From Anoxybacteroides rupiense (GTDB lineage Bacteria; Bacillota; Bacilli; Bacillales; Anoxybacillaceae), in the NCBI RefSeq assembly GCF_014196195.1, contig NZ_JACIDF010000001.1, positions 1 to 64,000 on the forward strand: a stretch of 64,000 bases of DNA, read 5' to 3'. Under the pieces are notes generated by a model that was given only the letters and a program-made list of their open reading frames with translations, searched no databases and had not been told where the DNA came from. Below, one piece after another: positions 17,052 through 26,200 of this stretch. Each line of letters starts with the position of its first letter. The first letter of the stretch is position 1. The translations under genes and the position numbers were made by a program.

Positions 17052-18215
17052 TTATTTCAGCGCACGTGTTGCCAGCATGGAAAGGGTGATATCATCAGCC
17101 GGCGGGTTATGCAGGCCGGCACGGACATCGCGGTAATAACGCTGTAAGGAATTCGTTGCAAATAAGCTTTGAGCGCCGACAATGCGCATCGACCAATCGA
17201 CTATACGAACGGCCGCATTCGTAGCCACATATTTCACAGCCGCCAGCTCCTCTTTCATCTCCGGTCGTTTGGCCGGATCGCGATCCCACCTATCAGCGAC
17301 CGCATACATAAAATGACGCGCTGTCATTAGTTCAAGGTCGATTTCAGCGATTTTCCGCTGCACTTCCGGCACTTCAGCAATCGGATGAGGAAGGCTATTA
17401 GGCTTGTATGCTTTTGCAAAATCAACGGCGTCGTTGCGAGCTGCTATCGCAATTCCTAAATAGCATGCCGGGATATGAAGTAGCCAGCCTTGCGCTTTCG
17501 CTTTTGTTTTCGGTGTACGAAGAATCTCGACAAGCGCTTCTTCTTCAACCTCGACACGATCTAAAATTAAGTCGTCGCTTCTGGTCCCCCGCATTCCAAG
17601 GGTGTTCCATGTTTCTTCGATTTTAAGCCCACACGCCGTCTTAGGAATGAGAAAATGACCGACTTCCCCCGTCTCTTTGATGGTGGCTGAGACAATAAAA
17701 TAATCGAGCGCAGGAGCCAGCGATGTAAATGTCTTCCGTCCCGAAATCCGCCAGCCGTCTTTTCGTCTTTCAGCCGTTGTCTCCGGTTTTCCGCCACGTG
17801 CCGGACTTCCTGTTGCCGCTTCTGAGTGGGCACTGTTCAGCAACACCTTTTTTTCAACAATTTCCTGACAAAGTCGAGCAAAGATCGATGGCGGCCACCT
17901 ATCTTCTTCAGCTAAACTCATGACAATGCCTAAGTGCCAGCCAAGCGACAATGCTGTAGCCCCATCGCCTTGGGCCAGCATTTCTTGTACTAGTAAAAAC
18001 TCGTATAATGAACTACCTTCTCCGCCATATTTTTTCGGTACCGTCAGTGCAAGCAATCCAGCTTCTTTTAACTCAGCAAAATTATCAAAGGGAAACGCCG
18101 CCTGCTCATCATGCCAAGCTGCGCGCGTCCGAAACTGCTCGGATAGCTGCCGCGCCTGTTCGTACAGCATTTGTTCCCGTTCGGTGCGGAGAAATAAATG
18201 GTATAGATGATTCAT
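17052..18215 (-). CDS. Acyl-CoA dehydrogenase-family flavoprotein (YdbM-like)
   Basis: The 387-residue protein has the three-part acyl-CoA dehydrogenase fold: N-terminal helices with VPKKYGGEG, a central beta domain (SGRKTFTSLAPALDYFIVSA, TWNTLGMRGTRSDDL) and a C-terminal helical domain (VDWSMRIVGAQSLF..LQRYYRDVRAGLHNPPADD). The sequence is nearest to the YdbM/DszC/SfnC-like branch. Some members are FMN-dependent monooxygenases acting on sulfur compounds rather than dehydrogenases. The classical catalytic Glu cannot be assigned with confidence. The start follows AAGGAGAAACCGAG. It appears monocistronic. Confidence 0.78.
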   Translation of the reverse strand: MNHLYHLFLRTEREQMLYEQARQLSEQFRTRAAWHDEQAAFPFDNFAELKEAGLLALTVPKKYGGEGSSLYEFLLVQEMLAQGDGATALSLGWHLGIVMSLAEEDRWPPSIFARLCQEIVEKKVLLNSAHSEAATGSPARGGKPETTAERRKDGWRISGRKTFTSLAPALDYFIVSATIKETGEVGHFLIPKTACGLKIEETWNTLGMRGTRSDDLILDRVEVEEEALVEILRTPKTKAKAQGWLLHIPACYLGIAIAARNDAVDFAKAYKPNSLPHPIAEVPEVQRKIAEIDLELMTARHFMYAVADRWDRDPAKRPEMKEELAAVKYVATNAAVRIVDWSMRIVGAQSLFATNSLQRYYRDVRAGLHNPPADDITLSMLATRALK

Positions 18216-18353
18216 CTCGGTTTCTCCTTCTTCAATAAATATAGGTTTCTATGTTTTATTGTACCTGTTCTCCAATCGGAATGGAAACCATATGCCATTA
18301 ACATATGCCTAGAGTTCTATTCATTCCGGCTTCAAGTTGTAGAATCGATCCAT

Positions 18354-19853
18354 CTAAAAAGTAAAAAGATGGCGGACATGACGATCGTCTTCACGATGAT
18401 AAAATTCATTTTTTGCTTCATCATATTCATATGCCGTTTTCAAGCTTTCCTTATGCTGTACAATGTAGCGAATCGCACGAATGATTTGGTACATATCATG
18501 ATTCGTCATAATGGGATGCAAGGAGATGCGCACCCATCCTGGTTTGGCTAACAAGTTTCCCTCCTCCATGCTTTTGACCATGCTTGCAGATTGTTTTTGA
18601 TCGATCCCAAGCAAATAATGGCCATACGGCCCAGCACATGAACATCCTCCACGTGCTTGGATGCCGAAATAATCATTAAGAAGTTTAACAACTAAATTAT
18701 AATGCAAGTCTTCGATAATAAAGGAAATGATCCCGAGCCGATCCTCCCGCTCTCCTTCCAGCACATGCACGCTAGGAATGGTTTTTAATGAAGGCAAAAG
18801 CAGTCTTATTAACTCCTGTTCTCTTTTTATGATTGCCTCTATCCCCATTTTTTCCTTCAATTTGATGGCTAGCGCCGCTCGAATCGCTTGCAAAAACGGC
18901 GGGGTGCCTCCATCCTCCCGCTCTTCAATATTTGTCACATATTGATATTCTCCCCATGGATTCGTCCATAGCACCGTTCCTCCTCCCGGATGATCTGGAA
19001 TGCGATTTTGATATAAGCGCCCATCAAAAACTAATATCCCCGCGCTTCCGGGCCCGCCTAAAAACTTATGGGGCGAAAAGTAAATGGCGTCTAATTTTTG
19101 CAGCGGATCATCGGGATGCATATTGATCGAGACATATGGAGCTGAAGCGGCAAAATCAACAAAGCAAAGCCCGCCATGCTCATGCATCATTTTGGCAAGG
19201 GTGTAATAAGGGGTTTGCAGCCCGGTCACATTGGAGCATGCAGTGAAAGCGCCAATTTTTAAAGAACGGTCCTTATATCGGTGTAATAGCGCTTGCAAAT
19301 GATGGACATCTACCTCTCCTGTGGCGGTCGGGCGAATCGTGATGACTTCGCCAATTGTCTCCATCCACGACAACAAATTGGAGTGATGCTCCATATGGGT
19401 AACAAAAATAACAGGTACTTTACTTTTGGGGAGTTCGATATAGGGACGAAACTGCTCCGGTATACGCAAGCCGAGAAGGCGCTGAAGCTTGTTCACGGCG
19501 CTTGTCGTTCCTGCTCCTTCTAATAAAAGGACATCATGGGGACCCGCATTGACATGTCTTTTCATCACATCTTTTGCGTACTGGTATGCTAAGGTCATTT
19601 TAGTGCCTGTAATATTCGACTCTGTGTGGGTATTGGCGACATATGGGCCTATTTCCTCCATGATTTTACGTTCGATTGGCGCATATAAGCGGCCGCTTGC
19701 TGTCCAATCGGCATAAATCATTCTCTGCTGACCAAATGGAGTGGCAAAGGAAAAATCCGCTCCGATCGTCGCTTGACGAAATGGCTGAAAGTAAGTTTCT
19801 AATTCTCCGTGGGAAGTAAACCGTTGACTGCCGATCACTGCCTTAATTTCCAT
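18354..19853 (-). CDS. Class V aminotransferase, SufS-like PLP enzyme
   Basis: The 499-residue PLP enzyme of the cysteine desulfurase/selenocysteine lyase superfamily is clearly longer than SufS (about 406). Seen features are NTHTESNITG, EGAGTTSAVNKL, HMEHHSNLLSW (PLP-stacking His), DFAASAP and the Schiff-base lysine in YFSPHKFLGGPGS. A cysteine-containing loop ARGGCSCAGPYG lies near the position of the desulfurase active-site Cys. The substrate is not known. The start at 19853 is 7 bases after AAGGGGGAG. An upstream frame to 19916 has no ribosome site. No Suf or Isc genes are nearby. Confidence 0.8.
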   Translation of the reverse strand: MEIKAVIGSQRFTSHGELETYFQPFRQATIGADFSFATPFGQQRMIYADWTASGRLYAPIERKIMEEIGPYVANTHTESNITGTKMTLAYQYAKDVMKRHVNAGPHDVLLLEGAGTTSAVNKLQRLLGLRIPEQFRPYIELPKSKVPVIFVTHMEHHSNLLSWMETIGEVITIRPTATGEVDVHHLQALLHRYKDRSLKIGAFTACSNVTGLQTPYYTLAKMMHEHGGLCFVDFAASAPYVSINMHPDDPLQKLDAIYFSPHKFLGGPGSAGILVFDGRLYQNRIPDHPGGGTVLWTNPWGEYQYVTNIEEREDGGTPPFLQAIRAALAIKLKEKMGIEAIIKREQELIRLLLPSLKTIPSVHVLEGEREDRLGIISFIIEDLHYNLVVKLLNDYFGIQARGGCSCAGPYGHYLLGIDQKQSASMVKSMEEGNLLAKPGWVRISLHPIMTNHDMYQIIRAIRYIVQHKESLKTAYEYDEAKNEFYHREDDRHVRHLFTF

Positions 19854-19920
19854 AAGCATACTCCCCCTTCCATTATGTTTATGATACAGTATGTATAAAC
19901 AGAAAAAGGGGTTCATAAAA

Positions 19921-19950
19921 ACAAGCTGCCTAATAATTAGGCAGCTTGTT
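19921..19950. terminator. Terminator after the thioesterase gene
   Basis: AAGCTGCCTAAT pairs with ATTAGGCAGCTT with T-rich flanks on both strands. Confidence 0.75.
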
Positions 19951-20380
19951 ATGATTTCAAGTGGTTTTCGATGTCAGACACGCTATATTTCTCGAGTCGG
20001 CTGCGCAAATCCTCTGGAATTGGCTCACTTTTTTGCGTCGCAAAATTAAAATAAACACCGACTACCTCTCCAAGCGCAATTAATGTTTGATTGTTCGCGT
20101 CTACAATGCGATGAACAAGCGTAAAACTTTTATTTCCGATTTTGGATACATTCGTTTCCACCTTGAGCGTTTGGCCAAAATATGCTTGGTTGATAAAATC
20201 GCATTTAGCAGAGGCGACGATAAACTTCCATTCATGAGGATCGGCAGAGCCAAAGCCGAGCTGCTCAAATAAGCGAATTCTCGCCTCCTCTAAATATACA
20301 AAATAATTCGTATTGTTGACATGGCCAAGCGCATCTGTTTCTCCAAAACGAACGGTGATATGAGTAATATGCGTAGCCAT
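19949..20380 (-). CDS. Acyl-CoA thioesterase, 4HBT hot-dog fold
   Basis: The 143-residue hot-dog protein belongs to the YbgC/FadM class. The motif RFGETDALGHVNNTNYFVYLEEARI at about 11-35 contains the catalytic Asp (TDALGHVNN). FINQAYFGQTLKVETNVSKIGNKSFTL follows. It hydrolyses acyl-CoA thioesters in the cytoplasm. The chain-length preference cannot be read from the sequence. The start follows AAGGGGGAG. It lies 95 bases upstream of the aminotransferase gene on the same strand, separated by a terminator. Confidence 0.85.
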   Translation of the reverse strand: MATHITHITVRFGETDALGHVNNTNYFVYLEEARIRLFEQLGFGSADPHEWKFIVASAKCDFINQAYFGQTLKVETNVSKIGNKSFTLVHRIVDANNQTLIALGEVVGVYFNFATQKSEPIPEDLRSRLEKYSVSDIENHLKS

Positions 20381-20476
20381 TTTTCTCCCCCTTTCCCCTA
20401 TAAAAGCTTATCCATATGCTTTCCTTCATCATAACGGAAATTTTTGTCTTTGGCAATTATTGTTTGAAAATATTTT

Positions 20477-20507
20477 TTGATTATTTAGAACATAGTTTAA
20501 GAATATA
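20477..20507 (-). promoter_or_regulatory. ter: Ter-like replication terminator site
   Basis: TTGATTATTTAGAACATAG at 20477-20495, then TTTAAGAATA, matches the RTP B-site consensus read on the minus strand. The first 21 bases are identical to the site at 24727. It is intergenic between the NhaC-type antiporter and the thioesterase gene. The B half is on the left, so it is predicted to stop rightward forks. Confidence 0.75.
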
Positions 20508-20657
20508 GGGATAAGCTGATAGCTTTTATATTCCCCGAAGCATAAGGGAATGGATCTTGTGTTTTCATTTTTGAACAATAGATCAGTAAATAGAAAGCAT
20601 TTTTATAAAATAAAATCGTCTTTTCCTATCTATTTATGGAGCGATTGATTCTGCTAA

Positions 20658-22082
20658 TCAGGGCAAAAGCCAAGCGGCGGCCAAATAGCTGAGTAATGAA
20701 AGAACACCACACACAAGCGAAATTTTTAATTTATATTTGGCATATTCCATTAAATCCAAATCCATAATGGAAGAAGTTGTTATCGTTGTATCGCCCAGCG
20801 GTGAAGCAAAAGCGCCGAATGTGCCACTAGCAAATACAGCACCTACGGTCATCGGAAGCGAAGCGCCCGTCGCTGCGGCCAGTGTGACACCGAGCGGCAT
20901 AAACAGACCCCATGTTCCCCAAGATGTGCCGATAAAATAAGAAATAAACGAACCAAGCGCGAATATCATCGCCGGAACCATTTCTTTTGGCAGCATTCCG
21001 CCAAAAGTGGAAGCAATATAGTGCGAAAAGCCCAACTGCTCTGCCGTAGCAGACAGGGCCCATACAAGAATAAGCATACCGATCGGAGCCATTAGCTCAT
21101 TTCCCCCCTCAAAAAGATGATAAATTAATTCATCCAGCTTTTGGCGGCGGAATAAATAAAATAACATGGTCACAATAATGGTCACAAATAGTGACACCAC
21201 CATCACAAATGTTGCGTCCGCTGCGGTAAAGGCGGCGATCAGGTTGTCAGCTCCCCGCTTTGTGCCATCATACCAAAAGAAAAAAAGCGTGAAGGAAAGG
21301 ACAAGGAGAAGCGGAAAAAATAAGTGCAGCGGCTCTCCCACTACTAAAGCGAGCTCTTTTTTCAGACCGAGACGATGGAAATAATTCTGTTCGTCTCCTT
21401 TTTCCTTTTCTTCTTGGCCGATGCCGATATTTTTAAAAGTAGTCACCACTCCGATCAATAGCGCAATAATGGCAAAAAAATTATAAGGCAAGCTCGCAAG
21501 AAAGAGAGAAAACGCATTTTCTTCCATTTGGTTTTGCTTGAGCGCCCCATCTACAACCGATGTCATAAAACCGACAAAAGCCGTTGCCGCTGGAAGCAAC
21601 ACAATGATAGGCTCCGTCGAGACATCAATCATATACGCCATTTTTCGTTTATCGATATGAAACTTGTCGAGCAACGATTTCATAACAGGACCGATCAGCA
21701 TGATACGAAACATCGGTGTAAAAAACGTAAAGGGAATGGTAAGCCAAATAAACCATAGCAAGCGGCGCCGAGAATGGATTTTTTTGCTGATCCATTGCAC
21801 AAATCCTTTCATTCCGCCGGTAATCTGCATCATTCCGACTAAGGCGCCAAATAAATAAAGAAAAGCAAGCACTTGGATATGACTCATTTCCGTTGCGGCC
21901 TGCAGCGTTGCCTGAACGGCTTGCTCAATCGCTAAAAGGAAATGTTGTTCTAGAAAAAATGCTCCGATCAACAAACCGGCAACGAGTCCCGGCAGAATTT
22001 CTCGAAGCCAAATAGCAAGCGGGATGACAATGAGAAACGGCAATAATGAAACCCATGTTCCTTCCAATTTGATATTCACCAT
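20658..22082 (-). CDS. NhaC-family Na+/H+ antiporter
   Basis: The 474-residue membrane protein has about 12 hydrophobic segments and the NhaC-superfamily layout. The conserved C-terminal motif FIGTSWGTWGLFMPLGVTLA and AVFASGTFGAFASPLGDTTI resemble YqkI/TetA(L)-unrelated NhaC proteins and the arginine/ornithine-type relatives. It probably exchanges Na+ or a small cationic solute for H+ across the cytoplasmic membrane. The substrate cannot be fixed from sequence. The start codon choice (ATG 22082 or the adjacent GTG) is uncertain because GGATGGTG serves as both ribosome site and start. It is flanked by Ter sites on both sides. Confidence 0.82.
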   Translation of the reverse strand: MVNIKLEGTWVSLLPFLIVIPLAIWLREILPGLVAGLLIGAFFLEQHFLLAIEQAVQATLQAATEMSHIQVLAFLYLFGALVGMMQITGGMKGFVQWISKKIHSRRRLLWFIWLTIPFTFFTPMFRIMLIGPVMKSLLDKFHIDKRKMAYMIDVSTEPIIVLLPAATAFVGFMTSVVDGALKQNQMEENAFSLFLASLPYNFFAIIALLIGVVTTFKNIGIGQEEKEKGDEQNYFHRLGLKKELALVVGEPLHLFFPLLLVLSFTLFFFWYDGTKRGADNLIAAFTAADATFVMVVSLFVTIIVTMLFYLFRRQKLDELIYHLFEGGNELMAPIGMLILVWALSATAEQLGFSHYIASTFGGMLPKEMVPAMIFALGSFISYFIGTSWGTWGLFMPLGVTLAAATGASLPMTVGAVFASGTFGAFASPLGDTTITTSSIMDLDLMEYAKYKLKISLVCGVLSLLSYLAAAWLLP

Positions 22083-22132
22083 CCTTATGTTAGAAGGATA
22101 GCCATAAATGCTTTAAACTATTACTCCATTTA

Positions 22133-22163
22133 TTGATTATTTAGCACATAGTTTTATTAAATT
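22133..22163 (-). promoter_or_regulatory. ter: Ter-like replication terminator site
   Basis: TTGATTATTTAGCACATAG at 22133-22151, then TTTTATTAAA, differs by one base (A to C) from the 20.5- and 24.7-kb sites. The following TTA also fits the A-half consensus. It is intergenic between treR and the antiporter gene, with the same polarity as the others. Confidence 0.75.
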
Positions 22164-22189
22164 GTATTACCGAAAAAAAACGCACGTGC

Positions 22190-22924
22190 TTATGGAAGCA
22201 GGTGCGGGTGATGAGTACGCCGGGCAAAATCAACAAACCGAAATTTATCGAGTCGATGTCTTGACTCAGTAAACTGAAATAAGCTCGCATCTTCTAAGTA
22301 GACAAAATTTTTCACAACGACTACATGTTCATAGCCGTTTAAATCCAAATATTTTTGATCCTCAGCTGTCACTCGGTCAACAAACATTTCTTTTTTAGCA
22401 AAGCTAATGCGAAGCTTTAGTTCGTTTTCCACATATTCATAAATTGAATTTTCACAAATGTCGCGAGTCAATATTGGAACAAATTTTTGGCAAAGAAAGT
22501 CCTTGTCTAAAATAATTTTCTCTCCTTCAATTTCCCGAGCACGAATCACTTTCCATACTTTTTCCTTATTTTCGGTTTCCAATTGCCGTTTAATATATTC
22601 ATCAGGCTCAATCAGTTCCAGTTCATGTACGATCGTTCTTGCCGGCTTGTTCATTTTTTGCGCCAATTCCTTAAAGCTGACAAGTCCAGAGACAGGAAAG
22701 TCATATTTCCCGACATCTAATACGATGGAACCCTTTCCTTTTATTTTTTGAATATAGCCATGCTCTGACAAAAGATTGAGCGCTTTGCGAATGGTTTCGC
22801 GCGATGTTCGATATTGCTGGGACAGTTCATTTTCAGAAGGCAGCTTTTCGTTCGGTTGAAAAGCGCCTTTGCGAATCTGAAGCAAAAGATCGTTGTAAAT
22901 CGCTAAAAATTTATTTTCCTTCAT
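22190..22924 (-). CDS. treR: Trehalose operon repressor TreR (GntR/HutC family)
   Basis: The 244-residue protein has an N-terminal GntR winged helix (LPSENELSQQYRTSRETIRKALNLLSEHGYIQKIKGKGS at about 28-67) and a UTRA effector domain that binds trehalose 6-phosphate in B. subtilis. The start is set at the ATG of MKENKFLAIYND by agreement with the B. subtilis TreR N-terminus. An ATG at 22951 overlaps the treA stop in an ATGA arrangement and would add 9 residues. It is the last gene of the tre cluster. Its operators lie upstream of both EIIA genes. Confidence 0.9.
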   Translation of the reverse strand: MKENKFLAIYNDLLLQIRKGAFQPNEKLPSENELSQQYRTSRETIRKALNLLSEHGYIQKIKGKGSIVLDVGKYDFPVSGLVSFKELAQKMNKPARTIVHELELIEPDEYIKRQLETENKEKVWKVIRAREIEGEKIILDKDFLCQKFVPILTRDICENSIYEYVENELKLRISFAKKEMFVDRVTAEDQKYLDLNGYEHVVVVKNFVYLEDASLFQFTESRHRLDKFRFVDFARRTHHPHLLP

Positions 22925-22947
22925 GGTCATCACCGAATTGTATTGTA

Positions 22948-24633
22948 TCATTTTGTTAAATAATACACAATCGCCTCATATGGACGCAACATAATTTCTT
23001 GTACATGCTCAGAGGAGTCATTATAGTTGGAAAGCAAGATGCGGCTTGTATATCCGCTTATATCTAACTCGTCTGGCAAAATAAAGGTCGCTTGGCCGCC
23101 AAAAAAGTTGGCTACTACCAGCAGCTTTTCGCCATCTCCATTGCGCGCATAAGCAAAAATTCGCGGATGATCCTCTAGCAATAACTGATAGTTTCCTGTT
23201 GTAATAATCTCATAGTTTTTTCGCAATTCAATCAAACGCTTGTAATGATAGAAAATCGATGTCGGATCCTCTAATGCATTTTTTACATTAATTTCTTTAA
23301 AATTCGGTGCGACAGAAATCCAAGGAGTTCCAGTTGTAAATCCCGCATGCGGACTATCGTCCCATTGCATCGGTGTCCGTGAATTATCCCGCGATTTGCA
23401 TTTTAAAATTTCAAGTACTTCTGCTTCTGTTTTTCCTTGCTCCAGTAAAATTTTATACATATTTAAGGTTTCCACATCGCGGTATTCTTCAATTCTCTCG
23501 AACTTCGGGTTGGTCATGCCGATTTCTTCACCTTGATAGATGTAAGGTGTTCCTTGCATCATATGAATAACGGTCGCCAGCATCTTCGCTGATTCTTTAT
23601 GATAGACTTGATCATCACCATAGCGCGACACGATTCTCGGCTGGTCATGATTACACCAGAAGAGGGCATTCCAGCCTCCTCCTTTATTCATTTCCACCTG
23701 CCAAGTAGATAAAATTTGTTTTAAAGCCAGAAAATCGAATGGAGCCGCCGCCCATTTCTCACCATTTGGGTAGTCTACCTTTAAATGGTGAAAGTTAAAT
23801 GTCATATTCAATTCGTTTCGCGCTGGATTGGTATATTGAATACAATGATCAATGGTGGTCGATGACATCTCCCCCACCGTCATAATATCATATTTTGCAA
23901 ACACTTCCCGATTCATTTCCTGCAAAAACTCATGAATGCGCGGACCGTCTGTATAAAATCGGCGGCCGTCCCCCAACGGCAAGGATTCATCATCATCGAG
24001 AAAACGTTGATCTTTCGAAATCAAATTAATGACATCCAAGCGAAAACCGTCGACGCCCTTTTGAAACCAAAAATGCATCATTTCATAAATCGTTTTGCGC
24101 AGTTCTTCATTTTCCCAATTCAAGTCCGCCTGAGTGACGTCAAACAAGTGCAGATAATATTGCCCCGTTTTCTCATCATACTCCCAAGCCGATCCGCCAA
24201 ATTTGGACGTCCAGTTTGTTGGAGGGCTGCCGTCTGGTTTAGGGTCCTTCCAAATATAAAAATGACGGTAGCGGTTTTCTTTTGACGAACGCGCCTGCTG
24301 AAACCACTCATGATCGGTTGAGGTGTGGTTGACGACCATATCCATAATCACTTTGATACCGCGTTGATGAGCTTCAGCAAGCAGACGCTCGAAGTCCGCC
24401 ATTGTTCCATAATCTTGATGGACACTAAAATAATCACTAATATCATAGCCGTTATCTCGCTGTGGCGAAGCATAAATAGGCGTCAGCCAAATGACGTCAA
24501 TCCCTAATGTCTTTAAATAGTCTAATTTTTCGATAATCCCTTGCAAATCTCCTATTCCATTTCCCGTCGTATCTTTAAAGCTCTTCGGATAAATTTGATA
24601 AACAACGGATTTTTTCCACCATGGTTGCTTCAA
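22948..24633 (-). CDS. treA: Phospho-alpha-(1,1)-glucosidase (trehalose-6-phosphate hydrolase)
   Basis: It splits cytoplasmic trehalose 6-phosphate into glucose and glucose 6-phosphate. The 561-residue GH13 enzyme has YQIYPKSFKDTTGNGIGDL, MVVNHTSTDHEWF, nucleophile Asp at about 200 in GFRLDVINL, acid/base Glu at about 254 in TVGEMSS, and Asp at about 328 in CNHDQPR. The TTG start follows GAGGTGATATTCA. It lies downstream of treP with a terminator-like hairpin between them and overlaps or abuts treR. Oligo-1,6-glucosidases are close relatives, but the tre context fixes the assignment. Confidence 0.93.
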   Translation of the reverse strand: MKQPWWKKSVVYQIYPKSFKDTTGNGIGDLQGIIEKLDYLKTLGIDVIWLTPIYASPQRDNGYDISDYFSVHQDYGTMADFERLLAEAHQRGIKVIMDMVVNHTSTDHEWFQQARSSKENRYRHFYIWKDPKPDGSPPTNWTSKFGGSAWEYDEKTGQYYLHLFDVTQADLNWENEELRKTIYEMMHFWFQKGVDGFRLDVINLISKDQRFLDDDESLPLGDGRRFYTDGPRIHEFLQEMNREVFAKYDIMTVGEMSSTTIDHCIQYTNPARNELNMTFNFHHLKVDYPNGEKWAAAPFDFLALKQILSTWQVEMNKGGGWNALFWCNHDQPRIVSRYGDDQVYHKESAKMLATVIHMMQGTPYIYQGEEIGMTNPKFERIEEYRDVETLNMYKILLEQGKTEAEVLEILKCKSRDNSRTPMQWDDSPHAGFTTGTPWISVAPNFKEINVKNALEDPTSIFYHYKRLIELRKNYEIITTGNYQLLLEDHPRIFAYARNGDGEKLLVVANFFGGQATFILPDELDISGYTSRILLSNYNDSSEHVQEIMLRPYEAIVYYLTK

Positions 24634-24670
24634 TGAATATCACCTCGTTTATAATTTTGCGACTATCGGG

Positions 24671-24710
24671 AAAAACGATACCATTGGCGGTCATTCACCA
24701 ATGGTATGAA
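24671..24710 (-). terminator. Intercistronic hairpin between treP and treA
   Basis: ATACCATTGG (24678-24687) pairs with CCAATGGTAT (24698-24707). The minus strand continues CGTTTTTCCC. It may cause partial termination or stabilise the treP message. Confidence 0.6.
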
Positions 24711-24726
24711 TCTTTAGTTATTTATA

Positions 24727-24757
24727 TTGATTATTTAGAACATAGTTCTATTAATTA
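24727..24757 (-). promoter_or_regulatory. ter: Ter-like replication terminator site overlapping the treP stop codon
   Basis: TTGATTATTTAGAACATAG at 24727-24745, then TTCTATTAAT. The first 21 bases are identical to the 20.5-kb site, and the following TTA fits the A half. It covers the treP stop codon (24751-24753). The same polarity as the other three sites argues for function rather than chance. Confidence 0.75.
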
Positions 24758-26166
24758 TAGTCTTTGCGAATTTTTCCCAACACAAACGTTAGAACAAATG
24801 GCAGCACAATCGCGATCGCCATTCCAATGAAAAACGGCGCCCATTTTTGCGGAACGATTGATAAGAAACCAGGAAGACCGCCCACGCCGATGGAAGCTGC
24901 GATCACTTTATTGAGCGTGATGAACATTCCGCCAACCGCGGCCCCAATCATCGCTGAAATAAATGGATAACGGAAGCGTAAATTCACTCCAAACATGGCC
25001 GGTTCCGTGATTCCTAAATAAGCTGAAACAGCAGATGTGAATGATAACCCTTTCAGTTTCTCATCTTTTGCTAAAAACATCATCGATAACGCTGCTGAAC
25101 CTTGAGCGATATTCGAAAGAGCAAGAATCGGCCATAAAAATGTTCCGCCCGTGTTGGTGATCAGCTGCAAATCAACCGGCAAGAACGTATGATGCATCCC
25201 CGTGACCACAAGAGGGGCATATAACGCTCCATATAGAAGCCCGCCAATCGCAGGAACATTATGAAACACGGAAACAAATACACTCGTAATTCCGTTGCCG
25301 ATGGCAAATGTAATCGGCCCGATCGCGATAAACGCTAAAAAGCCGGTAAAAAGCAACGAAAGCGGAGCAACTAGCAACAATTGAAACGCATCAGGAATTC
25401 GTTTGCGCAAAAACAGTTCTGTTTTCGCCAGCACGTACGATGCCACTAATACAGGCAATACTTGCCCTTGGTATCCTACCTTTTGAACATCCAATCCAAA
25501 CAGATTCCATACAGGAATTTTTCCTTCTTCTTTCGCTGCTCCCCATCCCCATGCGTTTAACAAATCTGGATGAACGAGCATTAAGCCAAGCACAATACCG
25601 AGCAATGGACTGCCGCCAAATTTCGTTACCGCTGACCAGCCGATTAAACCTGGTAGAAAGACGAACGCCGTGTTGGCAATTAAGTTAATGATGCTAGCAA
25701 AATCGGCCCACTCTTTATGCACTTCCACAAACGATTTATTTTCGTAAAAAATCCCTTGGCCTGTTAGAATGTTATTAATCCCCATCAATAAACCCGCTGT
25801 TACAATCGCCGGCAAAATCGGAATAAAGATATCCGCTAATGTTTTAATCGCGCGCTGAAGCGGGTTTAGCTTCGCTTCCGCTGCATCTTTAATCTCTTGC
25901 TTTGTCGCGCGGCCAATACCCGTCAACTCCACCATTTCGTTGTACACTTTATCAACGAGCCCTTGTCCAATTACGACTTGAAACTGGCCGTTTGCGGAAA
26001 AGGAACCTTTGACGAGATCAATACTTTCTAAAGTCTCTTTATCTACTTTGCTCTCATCCTTTAATGCAAATCTTAAGCGGGTGACACAATGTGTTGCCGC
26101 CACAATATTCTCTTTTCCTCCAACAGACTCTACAATCTTTTCGACTGATTGTTTGCTGATGCTCAT
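24751..26166 (-). CDS. treP: PTS trehalose-specific EIIBC component
   Basis: It imports trehalose as trehalose 6-phosphate. The 471-residue protein has an N-terminal EIIB domain with phosphorylated Cys27 (ATHCVTRLRF) and a EIIC membrane domain (about 105-465) containing HHTFLPVDLQLI and GITEPAMFGVNLRFRYPF. There is no EIIA domain, so it must receive phosphate from a separate EIIA. An EIIA gene lies 34 bases upstream. The start follows GGAGGG. A cre-like site lies in the gap in front of it. Confidence 0.93.
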   Translation of the reverse strand: MSISKQSVEKIVESVGGKENIVAATHCVTRLRFALKDESKVDKETLESIDLVKGSFSANGQFQVVIGQGLVDKVYNEMVELTGIGRATKQEIKDAAEAKLNPLQRAIKTLADIFIPILPAIVTAGLLMGINNILTGQGIFYENKSFVEVHKEWADFASIINLIANTAFVFLPGLIGWSAVTKFGGSPLLGIVLGLMLVHPDLLNAWGWGAAKEEGKIPVWNLFGLDVQKVGYQGQVLPVLVASYVLAKTELFLRKRIPDAFQLLLVAPLSLLFTGFLAFIAIGPITFAIGNGITSVFVSVFHNVPAIGGLLYGALYAPLVVTGMHHTFLPVDLQLITNTGGTFLWPILALSNIAQGSAALSMMFLAKDEKLKGLSFTSAVSAYLGITEPAMFGVNLRFRYPFISAMIGAAVGGMFITLNKVIAASIGVGGLPGFLSIVPQKWAPFFIGMAIAIVLPFVLTFVLGKIRKDYN

Positions 26167-26177
26167 GATGATCCCTC

Positions 26178-26191
26178 CGTAACCGTTTACA
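26178..26191 (-). promoter_or_regulatory. cre-like site before treP
   Basis: On the minus strand TGTAAACGGTTACG fits the CcpA consensus TGWAAACGNTNWCA at all but the last base. It lies between the EIIA gene and treP. Confidence 0.5.
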
Positions 26192-26200
26192 AAATAAATG

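Noticed and set aside
18249-18270. CTATGTTTTATTGTACC as another Ter site
   Set aside because: The core lacks the CTAAAT block and only the CTATGT part matches, as expected by chance.
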